Below, in pieces: positions 53,572 to 62,776 of a stretch of 64,000 nt of DNA (positions are counted from its first letter, which is position 1; each line of letters begins with the position of its first letter). The stretch comes from Cyanobacteria bacterium REEB459. Its GTDB lineage: Bacteria > Cyanobacteriota > Cyanobacteriia > Phormidesmidales > Phormidesmidaceae. The DNA is taken from assembly GCA_018970085.1 (NCBI GenBank), contig JAGWXD010000007.1, positions 21,715 to 85,714 of the forward strand. The letters run 5' to 3'. Both the position numbers and the translations under genes were made by a program. The notes below the pieces were generated by a model. That model did not search any database, was not told the origin of the DNA, and was given only the letters and a program-made list of their open reading frames with translations.

Positions 53572-54720
53572 ATGACCCAGGCAAATCATCTGCTCGAAAC
53601 CATCGAACCTGAGAACGATTTTGATTTTGCTCCGGATCCTGACGGGGATTCTGAGGTCGATGGAGACGAGAATTTTATCGCTCAAGATGAGGACGCAGAT
53701 CCGAAATCATCCAAGGGTAAGGCAACCCGCCGTCGAACTCAAACCAAAAAACGCCACTACACCGAAGACTCGATTCGACTCTACCTGCAAGAAATTGGTC
53801 GTATCCGCTTGCTACGGGCTGAAGAAGAAATTGAACTGGCTCGTAAAATTGCCGACCTGCTCAAACTGGAAAGAATTCGAGAGGAGCTGATTGATACCCT
53901 GCAGCGAGACCCCCAGGATGGGGAATGGGCTGAGGCTGTCACCCGGGATGAAGGGGCTAACTTTACCCTGGCCAGTTTTCGCCGCCGGCTTTATATTGGC
54001 CGACGTGCTAAGGATAAAATGGTGCAGTCCAACCTCAGGTTGGTGGTTTCCATTGCTAAGAAGTATATGAATCGAGGCCTTTCTTTTCAGGACCTGATTC
54101 AAGAAGGCAGTCTGGGACTGATCAGGGCGGCTGAAAAATTTGACCACGAAAAGGGGTATAAGTTTTCTACCTACGCCACCTGGTGGATTCGCCAGGCCAT
54201 TACCCGGGCGATCGCCGATCAATCCCGCACCATTCGCCTGCCAGTGCACCTCTACGAGACCATTTCTCGCATCAAAAAAACCACCAAACTCCTGTCTCAA
54301 GAATTAGGTCGCAAGCCAACGGAAGAGGAAATCGCCACCCGCATGGAGATGACCATCGAAAAATTGCGCTTTATTGCCAAGTCAGCTCAACTCCCCATTT
54401 CGCTGGAAACCCCCATTGGTAAAGAAGAGGACTCTCGTCTGGGAGACTTTATCGAATCTGATGGCGAAACCCCGGAAGACCAGGTGTCTAAAAGCCTGCT
54501 ACGGGAAGACTTAGAAAGCGTCCTGGGCAGCCTTAGTCCCCGCGAACGAGATGTTCTGCGGCTGCGCTACGGCTTAGATGATGGCCGTATGAAAACCCTG
54601 GAGGAGATCGGCCAGATATTTAACGTCACCCGGGAACGCATTCGTCAAATTGAGGCTAAGGCCCTGCGTAAGCTTCGCCACCCCAACCGCAACAGCATTC
54701 TCAAGGAGTACATTCGCTAA
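53572..54720 (+). CDS. sigA: RNA polymerase principal sigma factor SigA (group 1)
   Basis: A 382-residue sigma-70 protein. Region 1.2 ([20 protein letters not shown]), region 2 ([60 protein letters not shown]), region 3 ([20 protein letters not shown]) and region 4 ([40 protein letters not shown]) are all complete. The acidic N-terminus and the size fit cyanobacterial RpoD1/SigA, recognising standard -35/-10 promoters of housekeeping genes. It is monocistronic with a long upstream region. Confidence 0.95.
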   Translation: MTQANHLLETIEPENDFDFAPDPDGDSEVDGDENFIAQDEDADPKSSKGKATRRRTQTKKRHYTEDSIRLYLQEIGRIRLLRAEEEIELARKIADLLKLERIREELIDTLQRDPQDGEWAEAVTRDEGANFTLASFRRRLYIGRRAKDKMVQSNLRLVVSIAKKYMNRGLSFQDLIQEGSLGLIRAAEKFDHEKGYKFSTYATWWIRQAITRAIADQSRTIRLPVHLYETISRIKKTTKLLSQELGRKPTEEEIATRMEMTIEKLRFIAKSAQLPISLETPIGKEEDSRLGDFIESDGETPEDQVSKSLLREDLESVLGSLSPRERDVLRLRYGLDDGRMKTLEEIGQIFNVTRERIRQIEAKALRKLRHPNRNSILKEYIR

Positions 54721-54731
54721 GTCTTACCAAC

Positions 54732-54764
54732 CAGGCTCTCCACTGCTAAAGAGCGGGGGGCCTG
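54732..54764 (+). terminator. Probable terminator after sigA
   Basis: CAGGCTCTCC pairs with GGGGGGCCTG (10 bp including G-U pairs), starting 11 nt after the sigA stop; the following T-rich run is imperfect (TTAATTTTT after 13 nt). Confidence 0.4.
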
Positions 54765-54888
54765 ATTAGGACCCTTAATTTTTGCCCTGGCTACTCCCCC
54801 GGGGCTGATTTTGACATAGCCAATAACTCCTAGCCAACGTGGCTTGAGTGGGTTAAAGTGGCGATCACAAAGGGCCCTAGCAGAGCCT

Positions 54889-55698
54889 TTAGGGTTCTTT
54901 AATCAAGCTACCCAGATAACTGCCGGTCAGCTTGGAGATAGTCTCAAGAACCACCTGAGCCCCGGCCTGTTCTAGCGCCCCCTGATAGGCCTGGCGGTAA
55001 CTCTCCTGGCTGGCTAGCACATGGGGCGGCAACACCCCTACCCCAATCCAAGGACGATGGGGATATTGGCGACGGGCCTGATGCAGGGTATGCATATCGG
55101 CCACCGTATCTCCGGCGTAGATCACCGGCAGGTCGGGAGAAAGATTGTGGTGCTGACTGAGCACCTGTACCACTGCCAGCAGTCCTGTCGGATCGGGTTT
55201 ACCAGGAGCATCTTCCATCGCCACTAAAACCGGATCCACCAGGCCTAGCCGCCTCTCCAGCACATACCGGGCTGACCCCCGGGTGGCTCCACTAAAGAAG
55301 CCCCAGGCAATTTCTCCAGTCTTCAGGTCGGCAAAGTAGGCCGGGCTGATCAGCAGAGGTTCCTGGGTGATATAACCACTCCAGCGATCAGGGTGACTCT
55401 GGTCGGGACCCCGATATCGACTTTGAAAGAAATCAACCAGTTCTTTGTAGTCCAGCCCTAGCTGGTCACGAGCACGACCCAGGGTTTCGAAGTGGCGATA
55501 AACCAGTTCCTGGGCTCCTTCCCAGTCATTATTCCAGAGCCCCTCTGACTTCAGGGTGTCGATATCTTCTGGGGAAGGACGATACTGTTGGCTGGTAAAC
55601 TGCTCAACCGTATCCGCCAGGGCCCGACGGTAGGAATGACTGACATCTCGCAGTACACCATCAATATCAAAAACCAAAATTGCCGGAGAAGCGCTCAT
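54889..55698 (-). CDS. HAD family hydrolase (TIGR01548-like)
   Basis: A 269-residue haloacid dehalogenase-like phosphatase. Motif I is FDIDGVLRDVSHSY (nucleophile Asp in DxDG), motif II FFSGATRGSARYVLERRLGL (Ser), motif III lysine near AMEDAPGKPDPTGLL and motif IV VIYAGDTVADMHTLHQ (Asp pair). The cyanobacterial subgroup with VLRDVSHSYRRA is one I recall as TIGR01548; its substrate is unknown. ATG at 55698. It is divergent from the PSRP-3 gene across 72 nt, which holds an AT-rich stretch with TATGATTATAA that may be a shared promoter. Confidence 0.82.
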   Translation of the reverse strand: MSASPAILVFDIDGVLRDVSHSYRRALADTVEQFTSQQYRPSPEDIDTLKSEGLWNNDWEGAQELVYRHFETLGRARDQLGLDYKELVDFFQSRYRGPDQSHPDRWSGYITQEPLLISPAYFADLKTGEIAWGFFSGATRGSARYVLERRLGLVDPVLVAMEDAPGKPDPTGLLAVVQVLSQHHNLSPDLPVIYAGDTVADMHTLHQARRQYPHRPWIGVGVLPPHVLASQESYRQAYQGALEQAGAQVVLETISKLTGSYLGSLIKEP

Positions 55699-55770
55699 GT
55701 GGCCCAGATAGGAGGGTCGATGCTATGATTATAAGCTGTAATATTTTCGGAAACCCTTGGGGAGGTTTAG

Positions 55771-56070
55771 TTGTCCAGATTTGTCTTAAAGGTGCTCTGG
55801 CTTGAAAAGGATGTGGCACTGGCTGTTGATCAGGTGGTCGCTAAGGGAACCAGCCCGCTAACCTGCTATTTTTTCTGGCCTCGCAACGATGCCTGGGAAG
55901 AAATGAAAACCGAGCTGGAGAGCAAGCCCTGGATCGAAGAAGAAGAACAGGTAGAAATTCTTAATAAAGCTACGGAAATTATTAACTACTGGCAGGAAGA
56001 AGGCAAGGGTAAACCCCTTAGCGAGGCCCAGGCGCGATTTCCTGAAATCACCTTTACTGGCAGCTCGTAA
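55771..56070 (+). CDS. Ribosomal protein PSRP-3 (Ycf65 family)
   Basis: A 99-residue protein found only in cyanobacteria and plastids, where it is a component of the 30S ribosomal subunit. [40 protein letters not shown] and [20 protein letters not shown] match the family over full length. The start is TTG at 55771, preceded by GGGGAGG with 5-6 nt spacing; no in-frame ATG exists near it, and homologues start at the equivalent position (MSKF...). Confidence 0.93.
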   Translation: MSRFVLKVLWLEKDVALAVDQVVAKGTSPLTCYFFWPRNDAWEEMKTELESKPWIEEEEQVEILNKATEIINYWQEEGKGKPLSEAQARFPEITFTGSS

Positions 56071-56184
56071 GGGTCACCATCAATCTGTCACCCCCCAGGG
56101 TATTTTGATGCTGATCGCCCCGGGGTCTCTGTTAACCCGGCCACCAGGGGATGAGGATTTTAAGCAGACGGGGGTACTGAGGCT

Positions 56185-56865
56185 GTGAAATGGGCGTGGA
56201 TTGCTACTAAATTTCCCCTTAGACTCGTTTGCCGGCGAGAACGCTGGGTCCTAACGGCCCAGGGTTGGCTGGCCGGTTTCACCTGTTTGGTGCTGCTGAC
56301 CAGCCATTGCCTAGGGCAGACCTACCCCTTTCTGGCAATCAACCGGCCCCTACCTGCCTCAATTCTAGTCGTGGAGGGCTGGTCTTCCGATCGCTGCCTG
56401 GAAGCCGCCCTGGGGGAATTCCAGCGACATTCCTATAGATACCTGGTAACCACCGGCGGACCGCTTAAGCTGGGGGGATACCTGGTCAACTACAAAAGCT
56501 TTGCCGACTTAGCCGCTGCCACCTTGATTAAGCTGGGGGCCGACCGGCGTCGACTAGTGATTTTACCGGCCCCCGATACCCTCCGAGACCGCACCTACAC
56601 CTCGGCCCTAGTGCTGAAAAAATGGTTACAGCAGACCGATTTGTCGGGCCAGGGCGTTAATGTATTTACCGTTGGCCCCCACGCCCGGCGCAGCTGGCTA
56701 CTGTTTCGTAAGGCCCTGGTCTCCGAGCCGGTTGGGATTCTAGCCAACTCTGACGACCTGGATTACGATCCTCACCATTGGTGGGCGTCTAGCAGTGGTT
56801 TTCGCAGTATTCTGTCAGAGTTACTGGCCTACTTCTATGCCCTGGTGTTCACCTGGACACGGTGA
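56185..56865 (+). CDS. YdcF/ElyC/SanA (DUF218) family protein, short form
   Basis: A 226-residue protein with one N-terminal membrane segment (LTAQGWLAGFTCLVLLTSHC) and a DUF218 domain: ASILVVEGWSSDRCLEAALG, YRYLVTTGGPLKLGGYLVNY, TLIKLGADRRRLVILPAPDT, RDRTYTSALVLKKWL and NVFTVGPHARRSWLLFRKAL. It is a likely extracytoplasmic protein of uncertain activity, paralogous to the 22611-23753 gene, which carries more membrane segments. The start is GTG at 56185. It precedes pta by 51 nt in the same orientation. Confidence 0.8.
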   Translation: MKWAWIATKFPLRLVCRRERWVLTAQGWLAGFTCLVLLTSHCLGQTYPFLAINRPLPASILVVEGWSSDRCLEAALGEFQRHSYRYLVTTGGPLKLGGYLVNYKSFADLAAATLIKLGADRRRLVILPAPDTLRDRTYTSALVLKKWLQQTDLSGQGVNVFTVGPHARRSWLLFRKALVSEPVGILANSDDLDYDPHHWWASSSGFRSILSELLAYFYALVFTWTR

Positions 56866-56916
56866 GGCCCAATCCCCGGCCTGGGCGGTTCTTTCTCTAC
56901 CATCAGCCCTCCGCCT

Positions 56917-59058
56917 ATGTCCCATTCTCTCTACCTCAGCAGTACGGCAGCGGGGAGCGGCAAAGCCCTGGTGGCCTTGGGCATTATTGAACTCATGTTG
57001 CGCCGTACCCCTCGGGTCCACTTTTTTCGTCCGCTGATTCAATCTTCCCCGCCAGGGGTCCCCTTGCCGGGAGAATTACCCCTAGACGAAGATATCCACC
57101 TGATGGTGCATCACTTTAACTTGAAACAGAGTCAGCAAGAGTCCTACGGGTTAGGGTTGGAAGACGCCAATACCTTAATCTCCCAACATCGAGTCAATGA
57201 GGCCATAGACACCATCATTAGTAAGTTCAAAATCCTTGAAGGCCGGGGGGATTTTTTGCTCTGTGAAGGCTCAGACTACCTGGGGGATAGTTCGGCCTTT
57301 GAATTTACCTTTAATCAAGAAATTGCCAGCAACTTGGGCGCTCCAATTTTGATTTTGGGCAATGCCTACCAGCGCAGTCCAGAAGAGGCGGTTAATCCGA
57401 TACAAATGGCGGTAGATGCCTACACCAGCCATGGCTGCGAAATTGTTGGGGTGATTATCAATAAGGCCGACCCGACCCAGTTAGAGGCAATCGCCGCAGA
57501 ACTACAGGGCCGATTTGGTCAGCAGGGATGGGTGTTGTCAGTGATTCCCCACCACCTGCGCCTGAGCAGCCCCAGAATGCGAGATATTGCCACCCAACTG
57601 GAGGCCGAGGTTCTTTACGGGCAGGGCCAATTGAAGAACCTGGCCACCAATCGGATTGTGGCAGCCATGCAGCTACAAAATAGCCTGCACTGGCTGCAAC
57701 CCGACTGTCTAGTCATTACCCCCGGAGATCGAGGCGATATTATTGCCGGTATGCTCCAGGCCCACCAATCCAGTAGCTACCCCTCTCTGGCGGGGCTGTT
57801 GCTCTCCACCGGGCTGCAGCCCGACCCGGCCATTGCCCGGCTGATTGAGGGCATCGCCGATCCCTTGCCGATTCTCTCGGTTAAACCCGACACTTTTACC
57901 ACCGCCGCCCAGGTCAAGGAGGTGCACAGCACTCTGTGGCCAGACGATGAGGAAAAAATCCATCTCTGCATCGATAGTTTTGATCGCTGGGTGGATCTCA
58001 GCAAACTGGAGAAGCAGATCAGTGCAGTACAGATGCGAGGGATCACCCCTAAGCTATTTACCTACACCTTGATGGAACAGGCCCGGGCCCATCGCCGGCA
58101 TATTGTTCTGCCAGAAGCTACCGATCCGCGCATTCTCAAAGCGGCCAGCACCTTAATACATCGTGGCATTGTGGATTTGACCCTGCTGGGCGATCGCTAC
58201 GATATTCAGCGGGTGATCGCCCAGCACCGCCTAGTCCTTGATTTAGACCGGGTCCGAATTATTGATCCCAGCTGTAGTGATCGCCTGGCCGACTACGCTG
58301 AAACCGTTTATCAGCTACGGCAGGCCAAGGGCATCACCCCTGATCAGGCCCTGGATACCCTCCACGACCCCTCCTACTTTGGCACCATGATGGTCTACGA
58401 GGGCGACGCCGACGGCATGGTATCAGGGGCGGTTCACACCACTCAGCAAACCATCCGTCCCGCCCTGCAGTTGATTAAGACCAGGGCTGGGTTTTCGGTG
58501 GTGTCATCAGTTTTCTTTATGTGCCTGGAGCACCGGGTACTAGTCTATGGAGACTGTGCCATTAATCCCAACCCCAATGCCGAAGAACTGGCAGAAATTG
58601 CCATTGCCTCTGCCGATACGGCCCGGACCTTTGGCATTGATCCAAAAGTGGCCCTGCTCTCTTACTCCTCGGGTAGCTCAGGACAGGGCAAGGAGGTGGA
58701 AAAGGTTCGCCTGGCTACCCAGATCGCCCGAGATCGCCGCCCTGATCTGTTGCTGGAAGGCCCGATTCAGTACGATGCCGCCGTTGACCCAGCGGTAGGG
58801 GCTCAAAAAATGCCAGGATCGGCGGTGGCGGGTCAGGCCACTGTGCTGATTTTCCCAGACCTGAACACCGGCAATAATACCTATAAAGCAGTGCAGCGAG
58901 AAACCGGGGCGATCGCCATTGGCCCGGTGCTGCAGGGGTTAAAAAAACCCGTTAATGACCTCAGCCGGGGGTGTAGTGTGGAAGACATTATCAACACCGT
59001 TGCCATTACCGCCATACAGGCCCAGGCTCTAGCACCGGCAGATACAGGCCCTGGCTAA
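56917..59058 (+). CDS. pta: Phosphate acetyltransferase
   Basis: A 713-residue Pta of the long type, interconverting acetyl-CoA and acetyl phosphate. The N-terminal domain starts SLYLSSTAAGSGKALVALGI (BioD-like P-loop relic); a DRTGG-like middle domain follows (LVITPGDRGDIIAGMLQAHQ); the C-terminal catalytic domain has RRHIVLPEATDPRILKAAST, GMVSGAVHTTQQTIRPALQL, ADTARTFGIDPKVALLSYSS and LIFPDLNTGNNTYKAVQRET. Length and domain order match Escherichia coli Pta. ackA is not adjacent. ATG at 56917. It converges with the HerA-like gene, 45 nt apart. Confidence 0.94.
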   Translation: MSHSLYLSSTAAGSGKALVALGIIELMLRRTPRVHFFRPLIQSSPPGVPLPGELPLDEDIHLMVHHFNLKQSQQESYGLGLEDANTLISQHRVNEAIDTIISKFKILEGRGDFLLCEGSDYLGDSSAFEFTFNQEIASNLGAPILILGNAYQRSPEEAVNPIQMAVDAYTSHGCEIVGVIINKADPTQLEAIAAELQGRFGQQGWVLSVIPHHLRLSSPRMRDIATQLEAEVLYGQGQLKNLATNRIVAAMQLQNSLHWLQPDCLVITPGDRGDIIAGMLQAHQSSSYPSLAGLLLSTGLQPDPAIARLIEGIADPLPILSVKPDTFTTAAQVKEVHSTLWPDDEEKIHLCIDSFDRWVDLSKLEKQISAVQMRGITPKLFTYTLMEQARAHRRHIVLPEATDPRILKAASTLIHRGIVDLTLLGDRYDIQRVIAQHRLVLDLDRVRIIDPSCSDRLADYAETVYQLRQAKGITPDQALDTLHDPSYFGTMMVYEGDADGMVSGAVHTTQQTIRPALQLIKTRAGFSVVSSVFFMCLEHRVLVYGDCAINPNPNAEELAEIAIASADTARTFGIDPKVALLSYSSGSSGQGKEVEKVRLATQIARDRRPDLLLEGPIQYDAAVDPAVGAQKMPGSAVAGQATVLIFPDLNTGNNTYKAVQRETGAIAIGPVLQGLKKPVNDLSRGCSVEDIINTVAITAIQAQALAPADTGPG

Positions 59059-59103
59059 ATGGTCATGGCGGCTCTAGCTGCGGCTAGAGCCTTGAGCCTA
59101 AAC

Positions 59104-60795
59104 CTATTCAATACTCACCCCACCAAAGCTCTCAGCTGCCCGGGTCGGGGACAGGGGGGCCTGTTCCAGACGACGAGCCTGTTGCTGATGGGGTTGAAAG
59201 TAATCCAACCAGGTGGCAGGGGCATCCATGGTTTCACCCCCGTGCTTGGTTTGGCGCTGACGCACCTGGCACAGTACCGGGGTATTCACACAGGCTCCTG
59301 AAATAATCACCTGACCTTTGGTGAGGGCGGGAAGCTCCTGCAGCAGGTCCCGGCCGGCTGCCTCTACGCCGTACTTGAGGCTGTCTTGATCAACGGGATT
59401 AACGATGCGCATTAAAAACTGACTCATACACTGGGAAAGCACATCGGAATCGAGCTTACCAGGACGCTGGGTAATCAGACCAACGCCCATGCCAAACTTG
59501 CGACCCTCGCTCAAAATAGTGCGGAGAATTTGCTTACAGCGGGAGGGCTCATGGGAGGGGGCAAAGCGATGGGCCTCTTCGATCAAAATAAACACCGGAT
59601 AGGGCAGGTAATTTTCCTCCCCAGCAATAATTTTATCCTTGGCTGTATTCATGCGGGCCTGATAGCTCTGGCGCAGCACGGCAGCGCAGATTACCTGCTG
59701 TTCTTCCTGGCTGATTTCGTTCATTTGCAAAACGGTTACCTGGCCGGGGGTAAACAGGTCCTTAGGGGCCAGGTGGTCAGTCCGATGGAAATAGGCCGAT
59801 CGCTCCAGTTTACCCAGCTTCCATTCCAGGGCGGAAGCTGAGGATCCGGTTTTTTCGTTGCCCTCGTCGTCGGTGCTGCGATCGGCCTCGTAACAGGCAG
59901 AAATTAAATCCTGGGCATCCCAGCGGTGCTCTCCCCCCTTGACCCGATGTTTACCCATAAGGGTGAAGGCTTTGTTCAAAATCGCCTGCTGGCGATCGCT
60001 CATCTCTGGCAACAGGGTCAAAATATCGTAGTAATCCAGGGAAGACATGCGAATGCGAATGGCATCAGGGGTAAGAATTTTCACCTCAGGACTGTAGCCA
60101 TCATCACTGGCAAAATGGCTATGGCCCCGCAGGTCAGTCAGGGTGCCATACTCTCCGTGGGGATCAAAGATCAGTACTGCCGCCCGGTTGTAGGGGCTCA
60201 ACAGTTCCTCAATCAGAACCCCAGCGGTGTAAGACTTACCAGAGCCAGTACCGGCCAGAATCGCCATGTGAGTACTGACTAACTCCTTTACATCCAGCAC
60301 CACGGGCACCCGCCCACCGGGCCGCAACAGCAGGGAACCCACGTGGGCAGACCCGGTTTCTCCGGCCTGCTTCTTGTTAATAATCTGGCGCAGCCCCTGG
60401 TCATCTGCTAAGCAGACCTGGGCGCCTGGGTCGGGGGCCAAACGCGGGTTAATAAACCCCAGACCCGGCTGGAAATAACCCACCACCTCTACGGTAACCG
60501 CGTAGATTTCAGGGTTGGGATGGGCGAAACCCACCAGGGCCGCAATGGCTTCAGGATTAATATCGGGATCGGCAAAGATGCGATCGGGGAGGTGATCTAT
60601 TAAACATCGTTCTGAAATTTTGCCCAGAATCTGAGCCCGGGGACGATCAACCAGGTCTACGGTGTAGTAAACAAATTCGCCAATCTTAACCTGGCGGTTA
60701 TTAGCCGTAATAAACACGTACTGGTTGCCGGTTTTACCTGGCCCCTTGACCGTACCTATGACCTCGGCGGGAGGCTGCTTTGCTAACCGTGCCAT
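59104..60795 (-). CDS. HerA-like ATPase (DUF87 family)
   Basis: A 563-residue P-loop ATPase. An N-terminal HAS-barrel-like region (about 1-130) precedes Walker A in THMAILAGTGSGKSYTAGVL (GTGSGKS, 182-188), FDPHGEYGTL, Walker B PYPVFILIEEAHRFAP and the HerA-type tail GVGLITQRPGKLDSDVLSQC. HerA hexamers translocate double-stranded DNA and normally work with NurA nuclease in end resection; no nurA is adjacent, and a role as a stand-alone DNA translocase is possible. ATG at 60795. It is divergent from the SRPBCC gene. Confidence 0.85.
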   Translation of the reverse strand: MARLAKQPPAEVIGTVKGPGKTGNQYVFITANNRQVKIGEFVYYTVDLVDRPRAQILGKISERCLIDHLPDRIFADPDINPEAIAALVGFAHPNPEIYAVTVEVVGYFQPGLGFINPRLAPDPGAQVCLADDQGLRQIINKKQAGETGSAHVGSLLLRPGGRVPVVLDVKELVSTHMAILAGTGSGKSYTAGVLIEELLSPYNRAAVLIFDPHGEYGTLTDLRGHSHFASDDGYSPEVKILTPDAIRIRMSSLDYYDILTLLPEMSDRQQAILNKAFTLMGKHRVKGGEHRWDAQDLISACYEADRSTDDEGNEKTGSSASALEWKLGKLERSAYFHRTDHLAPKDLFTPGQVTVLQMNEISQEEQQVICAAVLRQSYQARMNTAKDKIIAGEENYLPYPVFILIEEAHRFAPSHEPSRCKQILRTILSEGRKFGMGVGLITQRPGKLDSDVLSQCMSQFLMRIVNPVDQDSLKYGVEAAGRDLLQELPALTKGQVIISGACVNTPVLCQVRQRQTKHGGETMDAPATWLDYFQPHQQQARRLEQAPLSPTRAAESFGGVSIE

Positions 60796-60846
60796 CGGTG
60801 ACTCCCTGGGCTACCCACTGTCTTAGTTAATACTAATGTGCTGATG

Positions 60847-60901
60847 GTAATTGTGCCATAATTACGAAATACTGATGCTATAATAAGTAGGAATACTTAT
60901 T
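60847..60901 (+). promoter_or_regulatory. Promoter with two inverted repeats for the SRPBCC gene
   Basis: An extended -10 (TGCTATAAT, 60876-60884) predicts transcription starting near 60891, only about 18 nt before the ATG. AATAAGTA-GGAA-TACTTATT (60882-60901), a perfect 8-bp inverted repeat, overlaps the -10 and the start site; GTAATT-N7-AATTAC (60847-60865) lies upstream. This looks like an operator for a repressor in the HerA/SRPBCC divergent spacer. No clear -35 was seen. Confidence 0.6.
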
Positions 60902-60908
60902 TGTTTTC

Positions 60909-61478
60909 ATGGCCATATTTAATCCCGATCGGATCGCTAGTCAGCCCATCGCCCCGACAATGGCTTCTCCAGGGCTAGCTCCGTCAGGCCCGGCGCAACC
61001 ACAGGTTAGCATTCGCACCGAAAGCTCTGGCCAGCATCAGCGCCGCATTCTCGCCGCCACAGAAATCGCCACCAGTCCTGAGCGGGTCTGGCAGGTATTG
61101 ACCGACTACGACAATTTGGCCAGCTTTATTCCCAACCTTTCCCTCAGCCAGCGGTTGCGCCATCCCCAGGGGGGAATTCGCTTGGAGCAAATTGGCTCCC
61201 AATGCTTTTTAAGCTTGCGTTTTTGTGCCCGGGTGGTCATCGACATGGTTGAGGAGTTTCCCCATCGCTTGAAATTCACCCTGGTGGAGGGAGACTTTCG
61301 TCAGTTTCAGGGGGAATGGCGGTTACAGTCTGCCTCCACCGGTCTAGCCACCTACCTGAGCTATGAGTTGAGGCTGGCTCCGGCCTGGGGTATGCCCATT
61401 GCTCTGATCGAGGGCCACATTTGTCAGGACCTGACTCGCAACCTGCAAGCTATTAGAGATCGCGCCCTTACCCTTTAG
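60909..61478 (+). CDS. SRPBCC (START-like, polyketide cyclase/dehydrase) family protein
   Basis: A 189-residue protein. After a flexible N-terminus of about 45 residues, the START-like fold begins with RILAATEIATSPERVWQVLT and DYDNLASFIPNLSLSQRLRH, followed by SLRFCARVVIDMVEEFPHRL and FQGEWRLQSASTGLATYLSY, ending in a long helix. The COG2867/Coq10-like group binds hydrophobic ligands such as quinones or pigments; ligand unknown. The start at 60909 fits the short leader. It converges with the SDR gene, 10 nt apart. Confidence 0.82.
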   Translation: MAIFNPDRIASQPIAPTMASPGLAPSGPAQPQVSIRTESSGQHQRRILAATEIATSPERVWQVLTDYDNLASFIPNLSLSQRLRHPQGGIRLEQIGSQCFLSLRFCARVVIDMVEEFPHRLKFTLVEGDFRQFQGEWRLQSASTGLATYLSYELRLAPAWGMPIALIEGHICQDLTRNLQAIRDRALTL

Positions 61479-61488
61479 CCGCCCAACC

Positions 61489-62268
61489 TCAAGATGACTG
61501 GCGGTGCACATGGAACACTGAAGATTGATCCGTTGGCATCAGTAGAATTTCACTGATATTGACATGGGCAGGACGGGTAAGGGCAAAATAAATGGCATCG
61601 GCCACATCCTCTGGAGTCAGAGCCGTCAGGTTCTGGTAAACACCCCTGGCCCGGTCTTCATCTCCATGGAACCGCACCTGGCTAAATTCCGTTTCTACCA
61701 GACCGGGCTCAATGTTGGTCACCCGCACGGGCGTTCCCAAGAGGTCTAGCTTCAGACCTTCAGAAAGGGCTTTGACCGCCGCCTTGGTAGCACAATAAAC
61801 GCTACCACCCGGATAGGTCTGGCGGCCAGCGATGGAACCCAGGTTAACCACATGTCCCCTCCCCCGGGCCACCATCCCTGGCACCACGGAGCGACTTAAG
61901 TAGAGCAGCCCCTTCAGGTTTGTGTCGATCATTTCTTCCCAGTCCTGTAAAGAAGCCTCATACTGCTTATCCAGCCCCCGACTGAGACCGGCATTATTAA
62001 TCAACACATCAATAGCCTGCCAGTGGGCAGGCAGCGCATCCAGAGCCGCCTGCACCGCCTGGGGCTGCTGCACATCCAGCGGGGATAGCCAGATCTGGGT
62101 ACCGTACTGGCGATGCAAGTCAGCCGCCAGGGCCTCCAGGCGCGGCCGTCGCCGTGCCATCAAAATCAATCGGGCCTGGGCCTGAGCTAATTGGCGGGCG
62201 CAGGCGGCCCCAATGCCACTGCTGGCCCCGGTAATTAGAACGGTTTGATGCGTCAAGGCGATGGTCAC
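61489..62268 (-). CDS. Short-chain dehydrogenase/reductase (YdfG-like)
   Basis: A 259-residue classical SDR: cofactor loop TGASSGIG (13-20), NNAG at 91-94, catalytic Ser145, Tyr158 and Lys162 in YCATK. ARRRPRLEALAADL after the second strand favours NADP(H). The C-terminal VTNIEPGLVETEFSQVRFHG and LTPEDVADAIYFALTRPAHV are typical of the 3-hydroxy acid dehydrogenase (YdfG) group, which oxidises serine, 3-hydroxyisobutyrate and similar compounds. The true substrate is not certain. ATG at 62268. Confidence 0.85.
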   Translation of the reverse strand: MTIALTHQTVLITGASSGIGAACARQLAQAQARLILMARRRPRLEALAADLHRQYGTQIWLSPLDVQQPQAVQAALDALPAHWQAIDVLINNAGLSRGLDKQYEASLQDWEEMIDTNLKGLLYLSRSVVPGMVARGRGHVVNLGSIAGRQTYPGGSVYCATKAAVKALSEGLKLDLLGTPVRVTNIEPGLVETEFSQVRFHGDEDRARGVYQNLTALTPEDVADAIYFALTRPAHVNISEILLMPTDQSSVFHVHRQSS

Positions 62269-62776
62269 TGCTGCCTGGCCCCTTGGTAACGATAAATGGA
62301 GAGTAGTCTTAACCTCAAGATAAACTTTAATGTCATTCCCAGTCCCAACCCAATTTAGACTCTATGATAAAAACCATGGGACAGATGCATGAACCCATCC
62401 CAATCCCATCATCTCGATGTCCATAGTTGATCTTTATCCGGTAGGAGGTTGCTATTTCCCTAGCGTTTATGGCCCGGATACCAGCAACACCATGCTCGAG
62501 TTGTTGATATTTCCTCCCCTGTTTAGCTGAGAGCTCTGGGTCTATTATCTTTAAGGCCATTGCTTTAACTAAAGCGGTAATTTCCCATCTCTAAATCATA
62601 GAAAAACTTGAGGAGATTCCTCAACCAAGCAAGGAAAGATCCGACAGCCAAAAACAACCCGAATGGGTGTTTGTTCTAGTCAGGTCTGCTCATCAAAAAG
62701 CTATTGTTCTGTATGTCCCGGGTAGCTATGGCAGTTACCCGGGATATCGTTTTTATACTGCCTCGCTAGTAGGGCT
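62269..62776. other. Spacer of about 508 nt with a hairpin
   Basis: No supported gene; a 75-codon minus-strand frame at 62333-62560 has no recognisable features. TCCCGGGTA/TACCCGGGA (62716-62724 and 62736-62744, 9 bp) is a strong hairpin. On the plus strand it is followed by TATCGTTTTTA, so it resembles a terminator, but no plus-strand gene ends here; on the minus strand it lies 33 nt after the protease stop, without an adjacent T-run. Confidence 0.5.

Noticed and set aside
53287..53685. 132-codon minus-strand frame overlapping the sigA start and leader
   Set aside because: It covers the sigA 5' end in antisense, has no ribosome binding site or recognisable family features, and its composition follows the opposite strand's codons.
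62333..62560. 75-codon minus-strand frame between the SDR and protease genes
   Set aside because: No ribosome site, no conserved motif, and composition unlike its neighbours; treated as chance.
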